A program made the translations under genes and the position numbers. The notes below the pieces were generated by a model. That model ran no database searches, was not told where the DNA came from, and saw only the letters and a list, made by a program, of their open reading frames with translations. Positions 35,422 to 47,218 of a DNA stretch of 64,000 nt are shown in pieces (position 1 is the stretch's first letter; each line of letters begins with the position of its first letter). This stretch comes from Phaeoceros laevis (lineage: Eukaryota > Anthocerotophyta > Anthocerotopsida > Notothyladales): contig JBNGIQ010008997.1 in NCBI GenBank assembly GCA_049999765.1, positions 62,001-126,000 of the forward strand. Direction: 5' to 3'.

Positions 35422-38055
35422 AAGTTAAGAGTTTGAGCGCTGAAGCAATCAAGCATCACTAGATAATCAAGGTTCCACAAAGTGACATGAATTTTAAGAA
35501 TTCCTAATTTCATGATTCACTCTTCCCAAATAAAAGAGGCAAGAATTTGTCAAATCACACTTTTGCTTAGGGCAACCCTATGCTTAAGAGGCAACGTGCG
35601 AGACAATCGGGCCAATGGTTAATCCCTTTGGTGTTTCTTCCATGAGGATTGTACAATTACCTCTACTTCAAATGGCAGCAACTCTATAGCTGCTATTTTT
35701 TCAAGCTTCCTAGTGTGCAACCCAATGATACTACTTATGTGAAGGAAGCTCGAAAAGGGCACATTGAGGACATTGACCAAAGTGAGCGTGCTCGACAAAG
35801 CGAAAACAGACCTCGAAGACTATTCCCCTCTATAGTGCAACGCAGGCTTCGGAGAGACATATGAACGACTCACTTCCAAATTTTCTTAGTCTAGCCTGAC
35901 GCAAGGAGCGTACGAACAGCGTTAAGAAGAAATGCCCCTCATCAGGCTGGAGTCGCCTCGGTGCCTCGGTTATTACCTTATTACCCGTGGGGGTAGGATG
36001 CTTGGATGCTTCTAGACAGGAAGTTGAAAGATGGGAGGTGGGGCCAAGTTGTGGAAAAGCAGACAGGGTGGGCCACGCCACACCACACCCCCGATCCAGT
36101 GAAGTGCGATGGAGCGTGGGTTGAGGTAAATCTGACACATGTGACTTTTGGGAAAGCCTTTCCGATTCGCTGCTAATGCTGATCGCGTCCCAAGAAAAAC
36201 TACACAAAAATATATAGTCTAGACTAGCAAGCGAGTTCACCAAGGATACTAGTACTGGACTACTTATAGCCTAAAGCTTCAAAATCCGCTGGGCAGAGTT
36301 GAGACGCATCTTTTCTGCATCGTCTTGCGGTAGAGACGGCCTGGATTGGACCGGACTAGTCTAGTCGATGCGGTGATGCATGGCTGGGCTCAGTTCCAGC
36401 CGCAAAAAGGGAGATCCGTCCACGCGATAATATCTTTCTAGGGATGGGGAAAAGAAAGCAAGGGGTAAGTAAAAGCTGCAGAGGTGGTAGTAAATAGAAG
36501 TAATAAGGCCCAAGTGGGTGCGGCGGAATGATCAAAGACACGCATGATGGGTGTGTCGTACTTATAATGTATTCCCAACAACCAGTTTAGGTGGAGGTCC
36601 AACAACCCACTGATGAGATGTAGACGCCCCTCCGAATCCAATGATGGCCCCAATGGCCGAGGGTGGGATGGATAGGTCGTCTCAGGAGATGATGATCGGC
36701 CCGGCCCGGCCCGGCCCGGCCCGGACCAGGCCGGGCAGGCTCGGGACGTAGTTACGACTCACGAGGGACAGCAGCAAGTACATGGGACGACGCCACCGCA
36801 CCAGTGTTGGTCTTATGGTCTTTTTCCCTACAATCGCGGCGGAAGGGGCCGCAGCAGTAGCAGCAGCGCCAGGAGGCGGCCCGATTCGGGCCGCAGGGCC
36901 TTAAGTCCCAACAAGCAGGTCGGTTGTCGGCCATATCCCAGCATATCGACCTTATCTCATCAGAAACCCGCCCCTAAAAACCAACACCGCCTGCCCTGGG
37001 TTGGGAAAATCTAACTAGCGCTCGGTCGGTACCGACTGTTGGGGTGTACGGGCTTTTGGGCTGGGCTGGGCTCCGTCTGATCATCACACTCTTCTTCTTC
37101 TGTCATGTCAGCCACTCCGTTCCATGATGGCTCCCCAGAGATTAGAAATTCCCCAACAAATGCAACTTGATCGAAAATGCAGTACGAAGTGGGAAGCAGC
37201 GGGGGAAAAGGGAGGGCCACTGCCACCAGCAGCAGCAGCGGAGCACATGAAAGGAGGACGCCGGCCGTACTGCCGCAGCGACACAAGCTGCCGTCGTGTT
37301 GCTATCGTGCATGTGACCATACGATGAATGGTTCCACCTAGACTAGTCTATCCATTATAACTGTAGAAGCGTAGACACACAGACATACGTAGACTAGCAC
37401 ACATGGCCAGATACAATACATCATACATGGCTAGACTACAACTGATGAGCGTTCACAAGCACACGAGATACAATGGGGGGGATTTATTCTCACCTTTCTG
37501 TTGACCTGGTGACAAAAAAAAAGCATGGCGGAAAGCTATCCACAACACCTGCCTGCCGTGACGCGACTTGTGTCAACAGAAGCCAACGCCACAGTACCTC
37601 TCGAACCACTTGAACCACACACACAGAGGCAAAAAAAGATAACTACCGCGGAAAAGGCAGAGATTGCGAGAGCGTGGGTAATGTACATTAACCCGTGGCA
37701 ATGAAACTAAAGCCACCACATCATGTGTTCCGGATCCCAGAGCCTGTGGAGTTCGGCAAACTAGCCTAAACTAGCTAATTCTTTCTCCCTTGGGCCTGCG
37801 GCCTAGTCTATCTGGAAGAACAGCCACACTCTCGTGGCTGCCTGTAAAACTGAGACACGGAGCTAGGCCCATTCGAGACTAAACTGATGGCTGTACACAA
37901 AATCGAATGGGCCTAGAATGAGGTGAGCCGGGCCAAAAAATTTCCTACTGCTAGCCATCCCTTCTCCGAGACAGGACCGCACTGGGGGAGCAATCCTATC
38001 CCTACAAAGGTTGGCGAGCCAGCGAGGAGGGCAGGCACGCCATCTGCTGTAACTG

Positions 38056-40217
38056 TCACTTTGCTACTGTGCGGGCAACTCGCTGCTGGGCAATGGCTGT
38101 GGGTGCGCAATTGTGCTGTTTCTTCAAAAAGCAGGCGAACATCAGCAAAGTCTCATTCTCTTCAACCACCTGCACTCGCGTCGAGGAGATCGGGTCAAGT
38201 CAAGTCATGCTCCCAATGCACAATGAGAGTAGGACAAGTAAAACCACAAAGCCCAAGGGACCCTCCCTTATCTATTCGCATCAAACCCACAAACACACAC
38301 AATGATTCGACATTACCTGCGAGGCAAAATGACGAGCCACTATTTGCGCAAGGTCATCCTGTTAAAAGAAGCGCCCACATCGGATGGCGTGCATCAGTAA
38401 AAAAAACCTTCCAGAACCACTCACCTCGCTACCAAACGAAACACAGCATCAACTTACTTTGCCGCCGGTGCCAGCTTCCCTAAGGTTATACGCGCGGCGA
38501 TACCGCTTCAACGACGCCGTCTGCATACAGCTCATACAAAAGCCAGTTAACTTCCGGAGCACACCTTCCCAACAACAACTACGTGGAAAATGCTGCGGAG
38601 CTAGGAACTTACGTCCAGCTTTGAAAAATCAACCAGCTGTCTCCTCGTACTCCTTAAAGGCAAGTGTACCTTGGGCTTGTGCTCTACTTCCTGCACAACC
38701 GATTTCACATTAGCGCATTCTGAGAGAAACCTTCCGAGCCCATGGCAGACATTACTTTTAACAATTACAGTCTTCAAAATTGCTCACCATGGCAACATTA
38801 TCCCCTCCTGATTGGTCATGAGCTGGAGGACGACCTGGACGCTTCCTTTCTCCCAATTCTTGAGCATTCTGCCATCCCCACATCATTCAAGTTCAATGAG
38901 GGAGAAAAGACATCCAACTCACAGCGTCTCCACTCTTACCTCACACACTTGCATGTGACGTTCCAGGCACGCAAAGGCAAACCTCGACACCCACGCATGC
39001 CAAAGTTTTGAGCACAAGTACTCACCTCTCTGCAGCTTGGGCACAGATAGAAGGCTGTTGAGTCGACCTCATTTCCAGCCGAAGTTTCGCAATCCACGTG
39101 AACCCATCTTCGGCAGGTCCGATTGTCACAGCCAACCCACTGTTTTCCATACACAGAACAAGAGTCAGCTGCTGGGCAACCCCCCCAGAACACAGACTGA
39201 GAAGACGTTTCAGCTTTCAACGGACTGGGTAGAGTCATCCTTACTTCTTTCCCGTCAAAGCTGTCGGGATCTTTCTCCCGGTAGATCTGGACGCAGAATG
39301 GGCAGTACTTCCCCTGCACATGCCATTTCATGATTGCGTTAAGCTAGTTCATCCGGATCTGACGAAAATACCAGCTTGTTTAGCCATCTCCCTCACAAAA
39401 CCTTGGAAGCCTGTTGAAGGCTGGTGTCACCTGATCGAAGTTGATCTTGCAAGCGTTGCAAAGAGTGACGAATTTTGGTTCCTCGTCCGTTCCATAGTTT
39501 CTCACGTGCCAACGACAAGTCCTGCACCAGAAATTGCATCAACATCAGATCCAATTGGCACGGACTTCCCAAGTGAAAAATCCCTGCAACCAAGCGTATC
39601 CTGGGTAGGAGAAACCGGCGACCAAGGAAACACGCAAGGCCCTCAGGACCGGCGAACCTGGCGCCTGAGGCTAATTCAAGATCAGGTGATCTGCACCGAA
39701 GGCTAAGCTGATCAAAGTTGTTCAGCAAGTTCGAGCTTAGCAGGCGCGCCGTCAAACCAGCTGCCACCACCACTCAAAGTTGTCTCTGCTGGAACCTGTG
39801 CCGACAGAACGCTACAGGCCACCACAGGCTCAGGAGAAGGACCCGGACGCCAAATTGGGACCTGGTTCCACAATGGGAAGCTACAGACTCTCAGATCTAG
39901 GCATCAGCGTCAAGAAGCATGACTTAGCGGAAACGCTTTCATCGGAAATCTCCTCCAGAAATAGTGCAGCTGAAGGAAGCCGGATGAGACTGAAGAGAGA
40001 TTCAGCGGAAAGAGGACTGGGAGACCTGGTGCGAATCCAGAAAAACAAAAAACGAGGAAAGAACCTCAGAGCCGCCGTTCCCCAGGGGAATGGCGTTAAT
40101 TCCTTCACAGGCCATATCCAGCTTCACAACAGCAGCGTCCGCGGAACTGCATTCTTGCAGAAATGAAAGAGCTTCCAAAAGCCTCTGACCACGGTACAGA
40201 AACTTCAGATTCAAGCC
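38056..40217 (-). CDS. PHD-finger protein with C-terminal SAP30-type Sin3-binding domain (5' exons uncertain)
   Basis: A probable chromatin protein. Secure exons, minus strand: about 39518-39430 (TCRWHVRNYGTDEEPKF, then LCNACKINFDQ); 39314-39250, opening GKYCPFCVQIYREKDPDSFD; about 39137-39028 (WVGCDNRTCRRWVHVDCE to YLCPSCRE), completing a Cys/His PHD finger; 38690-38613; 38520-38458; 38358-38317; and 38169-38056. The last four read LRSTRRQLVDFSKLD, TASLKRYRRAYNLREAGTGGK, DDLAQIVARHFASQ and VVEENETLLMFACFLKKQ, which match the SAP30 Sin3-binding fold from start to end. An exon linking the two halves near 38770-38830 (RPPAHDQSGGDNVAM) fits the downstream phase, but its upstream join is unresolved. 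A further open exon at about 40190-40026 (LLEALSFLQECSSADAAVVK) probably belongs to the gene; the start codon was not located and may lie as far up as 41.1 kb. Confidence 0.72.
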
Positions 40218-41760
40218 AAGTCCTTCGAGGCGTCTCCAGACTCAGGTTGCCTGAGGCACTACAGGGAAGAAGGAACCACCTACGACACTGATCCTCAAGA
40301 GAATGGAAGCAGCTCCAGGAGAATTCCCAGGAATGAGGAATGCAGGCGTCAAGGCTTGGAGCGAGAGAAAGGTACTTACGGGCCATCTCCCGGAGATGTT
40401 CGCTTGCAGTGCGGGTTGGAGCACAACTGCGACGTGAGCATTGGCACTCGCTTTCAAATCATGCATCAAAATTCGTGGAGAAGCGCCTTCAATCTCGTCC
40501 GATCCGCAGCTTCAGCCTCCTTCCTAGCCTCAAGTCTTGAAATTCCTCAGATCTGGAGGCAAGTTCAAAATACTGCTCCTAACACGGCCAATTCCCACCG
40601 TTGTCGCATGCGCTTCGAAGAAGAGAGCAAACTCAGCAGTGGCAAGATACTCAAAGCCAAGGTTTCCTGGCTTCAGGCGCGGAATGCGATACTCCCAAGA
40701 CTCGGCCCGTCACCCCCGTCCACACCAGTTCCAAGATTACCCTTGTAGTCCTGTCCACGACAAGATCACTTCCGGGTAATTGCGGCCAGAGCCGTGCCCC
40801 AACCCCAAATCCGTCAGCAGCTCCCGCAATTCAAGAATTCCCGTCCAAAGAGCCGAATTGCATCCAGATCCCAGGGCCTGCAAAATCCCCAGCTCCGATC
40901 CAGTCCCCGATCCTGCCCGCCCTGGTCTCTCAATCCAGCCCGAGCCCCCCTTCCAAATAGAGAAATCCCGCAAATTGCAAGCTTCGAATTGCCCCGAATT
41001 GCCCCTCCCGCGCAAACTTTCTTGATCCGGCCTGCCTCTCCAGCACCCGCTCCACAGCCTCCGCCTACGATGCTTCCCCTCTCGAATGCCTCTCAACCAG
41101 GGACTCGTTGCTCTGAAGTGTGCTGGACAGTTCTTGTGCCCGAGGCTGTGCTCTGCTGCTGCTCCTCTGCTCTGTTTCCTGCTCTGCTGCTGCTACGTCC
41201 CGTCCCTCTTCTGACGCCCTCCTCTCCCCTCTCCCCTCCACTCCCTCCCACTCTCTCTCTAGACACTCTCTCTCCGTCTCTCCCGCTCTCTCTCTTCCGT
41301 CCTTGCGCTGCTGTCTTTGTGTCCTGCCATTCTTTGCTTTGCCGTCGGCCCGGGGCTTTAAAAATTGTCAAGGCGGGAGCAAGGGGGCCCGACCACTTAA
41401 CCGGCCGGGTTAATTGCCGGCCCCGCCAAAAAGGGCCTTCACGCGTCACGCCCCGGTTAGAGGTGGAATCCCAAGGGTCCCGGGCGCAACTCCGGTCAGG
41501 GTCCATCCAATAGCGATGGCAGGCCACCTCAGCGATCGATCCGCCGGCGAATTGTTGCAGCGGCAAAATGGATATTGCGTATCCAAGAGGGCCCCGCCAA
41601 CCTGCCTGCCCGCCACCAGTCCTCCAACCCGAGCCGACCGTCCCCGACCGGGTAACGGCTTAGCACGCCGGTTAGCTGCCCTACGCCCGGTTCCAAACGG
41701 CAATGTTTTGTCGCTTGCGCTTTGCGGAACAATGCCCAAAGGCGGCGCTCGCCACTAGGG
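40218..41760. other. Probable 5' region of the PHD-SAP30 gene, CT-rich
   Basis: Open minus-strand stretches (such as WEYRIPRLKPGNLGFEYLAT near 40690-40630, and 41096-40737) may be upstream exons, but I could not join them in phase. From about 41130 to 41330 the plus strand is strongly CT-rich, with CTCTCTCT runs, typical of a plant promoter or 5' leader for a minus-strand gene. Confidence 0.4.
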
Positions 41761-42472
41761 CTGACGTGGGAGCAAGATCGCTTACGTGGCGCGAATCGGA
41801 ATGTGAGGGGTTGTCCTGAGCGCGGGGCCCGCCCTTGTCCATGATGTGAGCAAGCCCCTGCATTGATGTCCGTCGTGGGAAGAATGGTAGCCGCGTTTCA
41901 CAACCTTGGAGATCTATAATAAGCAGCACTGAGCTACTCGATAAGATAATAATGGCACCTGGCTATCCCCTTTTCTTGGACGCTTGCTTTCTCAAAAACA
42001 TTCTGCAAATAGACTAAGTAGAAATTCCAAGCACTAATAAGACACTGATTTATTACTGCTCTGGTCTAGGCGTTAGGCCCAAGAGGCACGGACTCTTATG
42101 AAGTATATTCCATTTGCCTAGCAGAATCTTTCATTGCCAGCGTGTGTTTTGTTCCGTTCCATCTTCTTGCTTCATGCTTTGGGAAGAGAATAGAGGATGA
42201 TGTGGCTAATCACACATGTGACTTATATACAATGCCCAAGTGTTCACCTTAATTTGGATCTTCTCCTCCTAGCCGGGCTGGGTTTCTTGGAAGGTAACTA
42301 TTCAAATGCACGCTAGGAAACTATGTGAATAACCAAACCACATAATAACCATAAAGTTTTTCCCTCTATGTGTGTGTCTCTCCTTCTCTTGGTGGGAGAT
42401 TACTTCACTAGCCACCTCTAAGAATTTAGAGGTTGTTTGAGTTCTGAATCTCCTCAACTGGCCTTGTGCTCT

Positions 42473-42775
42473 TAACCCTTAAAGCCCAACAAGACACATG
42501 TGTCATGTGGAAAGTCTTACCACAATCTTTGACCTGTGTTGCATGTTCCAAGTTTTTAGATTTAATTCTTTTATACCATTGAATAGATTGCATCGAGCTC
42601 TATCCAACGGTATGGGGATGTTCGTACTTCAAGAGGCAGATCTAAGAAAAAAAAATGATATAAAATATAACGGGCCCAATTAGGGCCCGTTATGGGGTCA
42701 ACGCCTTGGGAAACCAAGCCGCGCGAAAGTAACAGCTTTTCCCAGGGTTCCGACCCCTCCGGCCTTTAAGGGTTA
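42473..42775 (+). mobile_element. TIR element, MITE-like, copy B
   Basis: About 303 bp with ends TAACCCTTAAAG / CTTTAAGGGTTA, exactly inverted over 12 bp, and the core TCGAGCTCTATCCAACGGTAT shared with copy A. It is non-coding. It abuts the gypsy integrase remnant, so it probably inserted into or beside it. Confidence 0.65.
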
Positions 42776-43260
42776 AGTTCTCTGTTCCTCCTTTGCTTCC
42801 TACCACCATGCTTTTTTTGGATTGTTTGAGACATGCTTGAGGCTTTTGTTGTGAGCCTTACCTTGCTAGGCGTGCCTCCTCTTTGCGTTAGCCTAGCCGG
42901 CTTTGTGAATAAATGAAGGAATGCGCCAATCAGAAGGAAGTTGTTATGCATAGCATCATGTCCTCTTTTAGTAGTGGGGAGACCAACTACAAAGTCCATA
43001 GAAATATCTCGCCAATGCCTAAGTGGTACTGGTAGAAGATGCAAAAGTCTTGCAGGTTTACGTTTACTTGCCTTAGTACGTTGGCAAATGTCGCACATAG
43101 TGACACAATCTTGGACATCCCTCGAAAGATGTTTCTAGTAGTGATCTTGCTGGCTGGTGGTGGGTGCGGCTGATTCCTGGGTGGCCTGCGGAAGGAGAGT
43201 CATGGGCCTCCTTAATTAGTGCAAGGTGAATATGTGGTAAGTCTGGTACATACAATCTTT
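42776..43260 (-). pseudogene. Ty3/gypsy integrase remnant
   Basis: On the minus strand, 43255-43140 reads YVPDLPHIHLALIKEAHDSP then SAGHPGISRTHHQ, the His-containing half of the H2C2 zinc finger. A frame change follows, then 43098-42900 reads CDICQRTKASKRKP and RDISMDFVVGLPTTKRG: the Cys half of the finger and the first catalytic Asp of the integrase core. Later core residues are absent and the frame is broken, so it is inactive. The neighbouring reverse transcriptase lies on the other strand. Confidence 0.85.
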
Positions 43261-43334
43261 TATTTCTCCATAGTAAAGCATCCCGTTCCTGCCATTCTGT
43301 GCTACCTTCCCTAATTTCCTGTTGTGCTTCAATA

Positions 43335-44482
43335 GGTTCCCTCTCCCTAGAATTGATGAGATGCTTGAGAAGCTAAGAGGAGCTAGGTACTATTCTAAGA
43401 TAGACCTAGTTGCGGGCTACCATTAGATCAGGGTGGCGGCTGCAGATGTAGAAAAAACAGCTTTTAGCACCATTCGGCATGACAAATGCCCCAATAACAT
43501 TTCAAGCTCTAATGAATGACATTTTTTCTGATCTGCTGGATATGGACGTTATGGTCTACTTGGATGACATCCTGGTACACTCTGTAGACAAAGCAGGGCA
43601 TTTCATGTTGTTTAGGAAGATTTTGCAAAAACTTAGAGCCCATCAGTTATATGCCCATGTATCTAAATGTATACATTTATGCAGGAGTCCATGGAATACT
43701 TGGGGCACATAATATCTGCAGATGGTGTATTTTTTTTGTAGCAAACGGCGCATTTTCTTAATTTACAACACATTACAAATTAACTCACACTCTCTGCAGA
43801 TGGTGTAAGCATGGATTCAGCCAAGATCCAGGTTGTTCGAGACTGGCCAGTACCAAAAGGTATCCGAAATGTGCAATCATTTTGAGGTCTTGCTCCATAT
43901 TATAGAAAGTTTGTTGATAGGTTTGCTCATAAAGCCGCCCCTCTAACAGACTTGCTTAAAAACCAAAATACCTGGCAGTGGACTGAAGTTAAGTAGACCG
44001 CTTTCGATGAAATGAAGGATGCTATGAGTACAGGTCCCGTATTAATTCATCCTGACCCCAATCAAACTTTTGTTGTGGTAGGAGACGCCTCAGACAAGGC
44101 TATAGGAGCAGTATTGCAACAGAACTTGGGACAAGGGCCTTAGCCAATTGCCTACTTCAGTAGAAAGCTCAAGGGCGTTGAGGTAAATTACAGTGTACAT
44201 GAGAAGGAAACATTGGCTCAGGTCTTGGCACTTAAACATTGGCGATGCTATCTCGAAGGACCGTGCTTCATTGTGGAAATTGACCACAGTCCACTTATTT
44301 ACTTGCAGACCCAGCCTATTCTCTCAAGGAAACAAGCGCACTGGCTTGAATTTTTCCAACAATTCCAATATGGGTACGATATAAGAAAGGGTCCCAGAAC
44401 CGGGTAGCTGATGCACTCAGCAGGGTAGAGCTAGGCCATGTCCCTATTGATGTTCTAGTGACAATCAACAACCCATTCTAGG
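43335..44482 (+). pseudogene. Ty3/gypsy reverse transcriptase-RNase H remnant
   Basis: Reading frames on the plus strand give RIDEMLEKLRGARYYSKIDL, then MTNAPITFQALMNDIFSDLL, the catalytic VYLDDILVHS, and the palm and connection region. RNase H follows with FVVVGDASDKAIGAVLQQ and VNYSVHEKETLAQVLALK, ending near VADALSRVELGHVP at 44.4 kb. Several in-frame stops (near 43424, 43884, 43996 and 44142), frameshifts and a 78-bp insertion-duplication (43716-43807) show it is dead. No LTR pair was recognised. Confidence 0.88.
43716..43807 (+). repeat. Small insertion inside the gypsy remnant flanked by 15-bp direct repeats
   Basis: The word TCTGCAGATGGTGTA occurs at 43715-43729 and again at 43793-43807, with 63 bp of unrelated, T-run-containing sequence between. 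Removing one copy plus the insert restores the gypsy reading, so the flanks look like a target-site duplication. Confidence 0.7.
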
Positions 44483-46957
44483 CCTCTAGCCAGGTCCTCC
44501 CACATAGCTGCTGCTGTGCCAGCTGCTAGTAGTAATAGTAGTAGAAAGGTCATGCTAGCCGACTCCACTTGGGAATTGAGCATGCCGACGCATTGGTGGC
44601 GCACTAGGTGGAATGGTGGTCTTTACCTTGCAGGAAGGTTCGCCCTCCTCTCCCAGCACTAGGCTGACGCCAGAGCACTGGGTGGGTTGGCAGCCTATGC
44701 AACGCAGCTGCTATATCTGCCAATTGTTCCACTTCAATGAGAAATGTTCAACTCCCTCTCTCCTTTGTGTGTCACTTCCTCCTTGTAGCCTGGATGCACA
44801 GAGCAATGGCAGATTGAATGATGTGTGAAGCTTATGAGTACTGTCGTTGTAGGGTGTAGTATTAAAGAAATAATAGGTATGTCGAGTATATTACTACTAT
44901 ACATATTTTACTTTTATTAGTGACAATCATATATTAATTGAAGCCACAACACTTGCATATCTACATAAGGTTAGTTGGGATCCCTTCTAGCTCAGCTTCG
45001 GAAAACTGAAGAACCGTGTGAATTGTCCTCGTTCAGGTTTTATTGAAATCGTAACTTTTTTCATGAATATACATGTGTTCAGCTAGCGCTAAGTGCGTTC
45101 TCTTGTCTCCTTGCAACTGAGATTCATTCCCAGCCGTTCAAAATTTTAAGCACTTGCACTTGACTAGAGGCATTATAAGATTTCAACACTACATATGCAG
45201 TTGTGAAGAAGGTGTAAACGAGAGTAAGGGTACAAGTCTAAGAAGGCAGATGATTATGGTCGCATACAATAGGATGGCTATGAGCTTCTTAAGGTGTGAA
45301 GTCATTTGGTGGAGGTCACCTAGATCTGAGGACTGGTTGCCGCATACAAGAACTAGTCTTGTTAATATATTGCAGAAAAAATATATTTCATGTATTCTGG
45401 TCTAATTACTACCTTTGGTCATGCAGCTTGAAAACCTAAGGCTAAATCATAATGCCCTCAGACGCACCATGGATGCTGCAACAGATTTGCATCCCTCCCG
45501 TGATGCAAGATCTGTTGCAGTGATCAAAGGCCTGGTAGCATAAGACGGAACACCTCATTGCCAGATTAGGTGTGGCTTAAATCCTCACGAGAAATAAAGA
45601 ACTTCTTCTTGTGGTTACATGTGCTGCTTACATTGTTGAAGGGTGATAGTGGCTAGTACAAGTGCCAGACAAATTGCACTAAAACTTTATCATAGCGTGT
45701 AAGGAGCAGTAGGTCTATGCTTCAACGAGTTGGACTATCGCAAGTTCCCAACGGGGTGGAAAATCAAGATGGGAGACTAAAAGCTGGGCCACTCATTCAA
45801 AGCCACCTAACTGGCTATGAATGGCCTTTATTTTGCCTTATGAACGGCCGTTGGATAGGCAAGAGCAAGTAAACATGAATGGTAGCACCCACCACCCTAG
45901 GTTTAGTCAAAGCTACCCTGGTTGCGACTCTAGTTACAATCAAGGTCACCTGATTGCAAGCCCGAACCACGTTCGTTCCTATTGGTTTGTTTGTGTGGCG
46001 CACATTTGAACGGCGCCAGTTGCCACTCGTTTTGTTTTGTATTGTCAACTGCGGCGGCGTCTGCTAAATAACGAACGAGTCTAAACCGCCGTCGGTCCGC
46101 TACAACTGTTGGCATCAACAGGGCCCTAATCAAGTCAAAAAGCACTGGAAACAAGAGAGCGACAGCAGAGCACCTGCCCGGTAGTCGGTCAGGGCTCGGC
46201 CTCCCTTTCCTCGGCAGCAGGTCTGGAGAGTGCAGGTCCGGACGGACTCGGCTCGGCTCTCTGCCCCGGCTCGGCTTTTCAAAAAGCTTTTGATTCTCCG
46301 AGTCTCGAGTCTCGAGAGGAGGTGATGATTGTGGGGACGGGTGACTCCAGTGTAGGTACCTGACTTTACCTGACAGGACGGTAACTTGCAGTAGTAGTAG
46401 GTAACTGGAACCGGAGTACGTCCGGCGCAGTAATTACATAGTGGGCACGGGAACGCAGTCCGGGCCCGGGCCCGGGCCCGGCGCGCGCTGCAGTGATGCG
46501 GCGTGACATGGGTGGGCCGTGGGACGTGGGCCTTCACGTGGGCCGCGCTGCCTGGCACGCTCCTCTACCCGCCGTAGGTTCACGGCTCAGGTAGGGTAGG
46601 GTAAGAGCCAGCCAGGTAGGCTACACGCGCCTACGGACGGGGTAATTAATTAACACACAGACTGGACGGGCGGGACGAGACGAGGCGGAGGGACGGACGG
46701 ACGGGCGTGTGTACGGTAACAGAGGAGTGGCCGTTGATGATGAGAGCTGGAGAGCTGCCGTGAGCGTTGGCGCGTATGTACCGGTACCTCGCCTCCAGGC
46801 GCGCATACGGTGGCTGGCATACGCTCCATGAGCCACCGGCGAACTGTCATCATCATCCTGTAATTCCTCTCGTCGCAGCCATTATGCCACGCTTCCATCA
46901 TCATTTGGCGCATCACAACAAATAATTGAACAATTTGTGTAAGACAAATTTGTAAAC

Positions 46958-47040
46958 GGGGTGGTGGCGCAGTTGGCTAGCGCGTAGGTCTCATAGCTAA
47001 GAGAAATCCTGAGGTCGAGAGTTCGAGCCTCTCTCACCCC
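46958..47040 (+). tRNA. trnM-CAU: tRNA-Met (CAU), elongator, with short intron
   Basis: 83 bp with a perfect 7-bp acceptor stem (GGGGTGG start, CTCACCCC end), A box TGGCGCAGTTGG, and B box GAGTTCGAGCC. The anticodon CAT lies in GGTCTCATAG and is followed by a short intron (about 11-13 bp, from GCTAAGAG), as in plant elongator tRNA-Met genes. Confidence 0.96.
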
Positions 47041-47146
47041 AATCTCGTCATGTTTCGCACAAGAGGTGGGATTTTTCAGTATGGCAGACGCTTTTGCATA
47101 TACAGAAACCATGCCAGTAAAAGGCTATGGAATACATTCGAGAACT

Positions 47147-47218
47147 TCCGTTGCCGGGATTCGAACCCGGGTCGCTCGGGTGAGAGCCGAGTATCCTAAC
47201 CGTCTAGACTACAACGGA
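47147..47218 (-). tRNA. trnE-CUC: tRNA-Glu (CUC)
   Basis: 72 bp on the minus strand with acceptor ends TCCGTTG / CAACGGA, a D-arm GTCTAGACGGTTAGG, anticodon loop GCTCTCACC giving CUC, and T-arm CCGGGTTCGAATCCCGG. Intronless. It converges with the tRNA-Met gene 106 bp away. Confidence 0.96.

Larger units (their letters stand above)
30508..38055. other. Long gene-poor interval (about 7.5 kb)
   Basis: No intact gene is supported. It contains a dispersed repeat, a TIR element, a 43-bp tandem duplication, a perfect hairpin, a GTA-rich microsatellite (32630-32665), a beta-1,3-glucanase fragment and a gap, listed separately. It also has a GGCCC simple repeat (36693-36725). Between 33700 and 37900 the sequence alternates pyrimidine-rich and CTAGACTAGT-like words, with no coding pattern that I can follow. 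Confidence 0.55.
41761..46957. other. Transposon-derived interval between the PHD-SAP30 gene and the tRNA genes
   Basis: Contains TIR element copy B and degraded gypsy pieces on both strands. The 44500-46900 part has no supported gene. It has a small hairpin at 45477-45519 and a GC-rich stretch with GGGCCC repeats near 46465-46485. Confidence 0.55.

Noticed and set aside
40794-41513. Plus-strand Pro/Ser/Leu-rich open frame of 239 codons
   Set aside because: It runs through a CT-rich simple-sequence region with no domain; it looks like composition bias.
45815-46154. Short open frames between the gypsy remnant and the tRNA genes
   Set aside because: No similarity, no splice-site context and no codon pattern.
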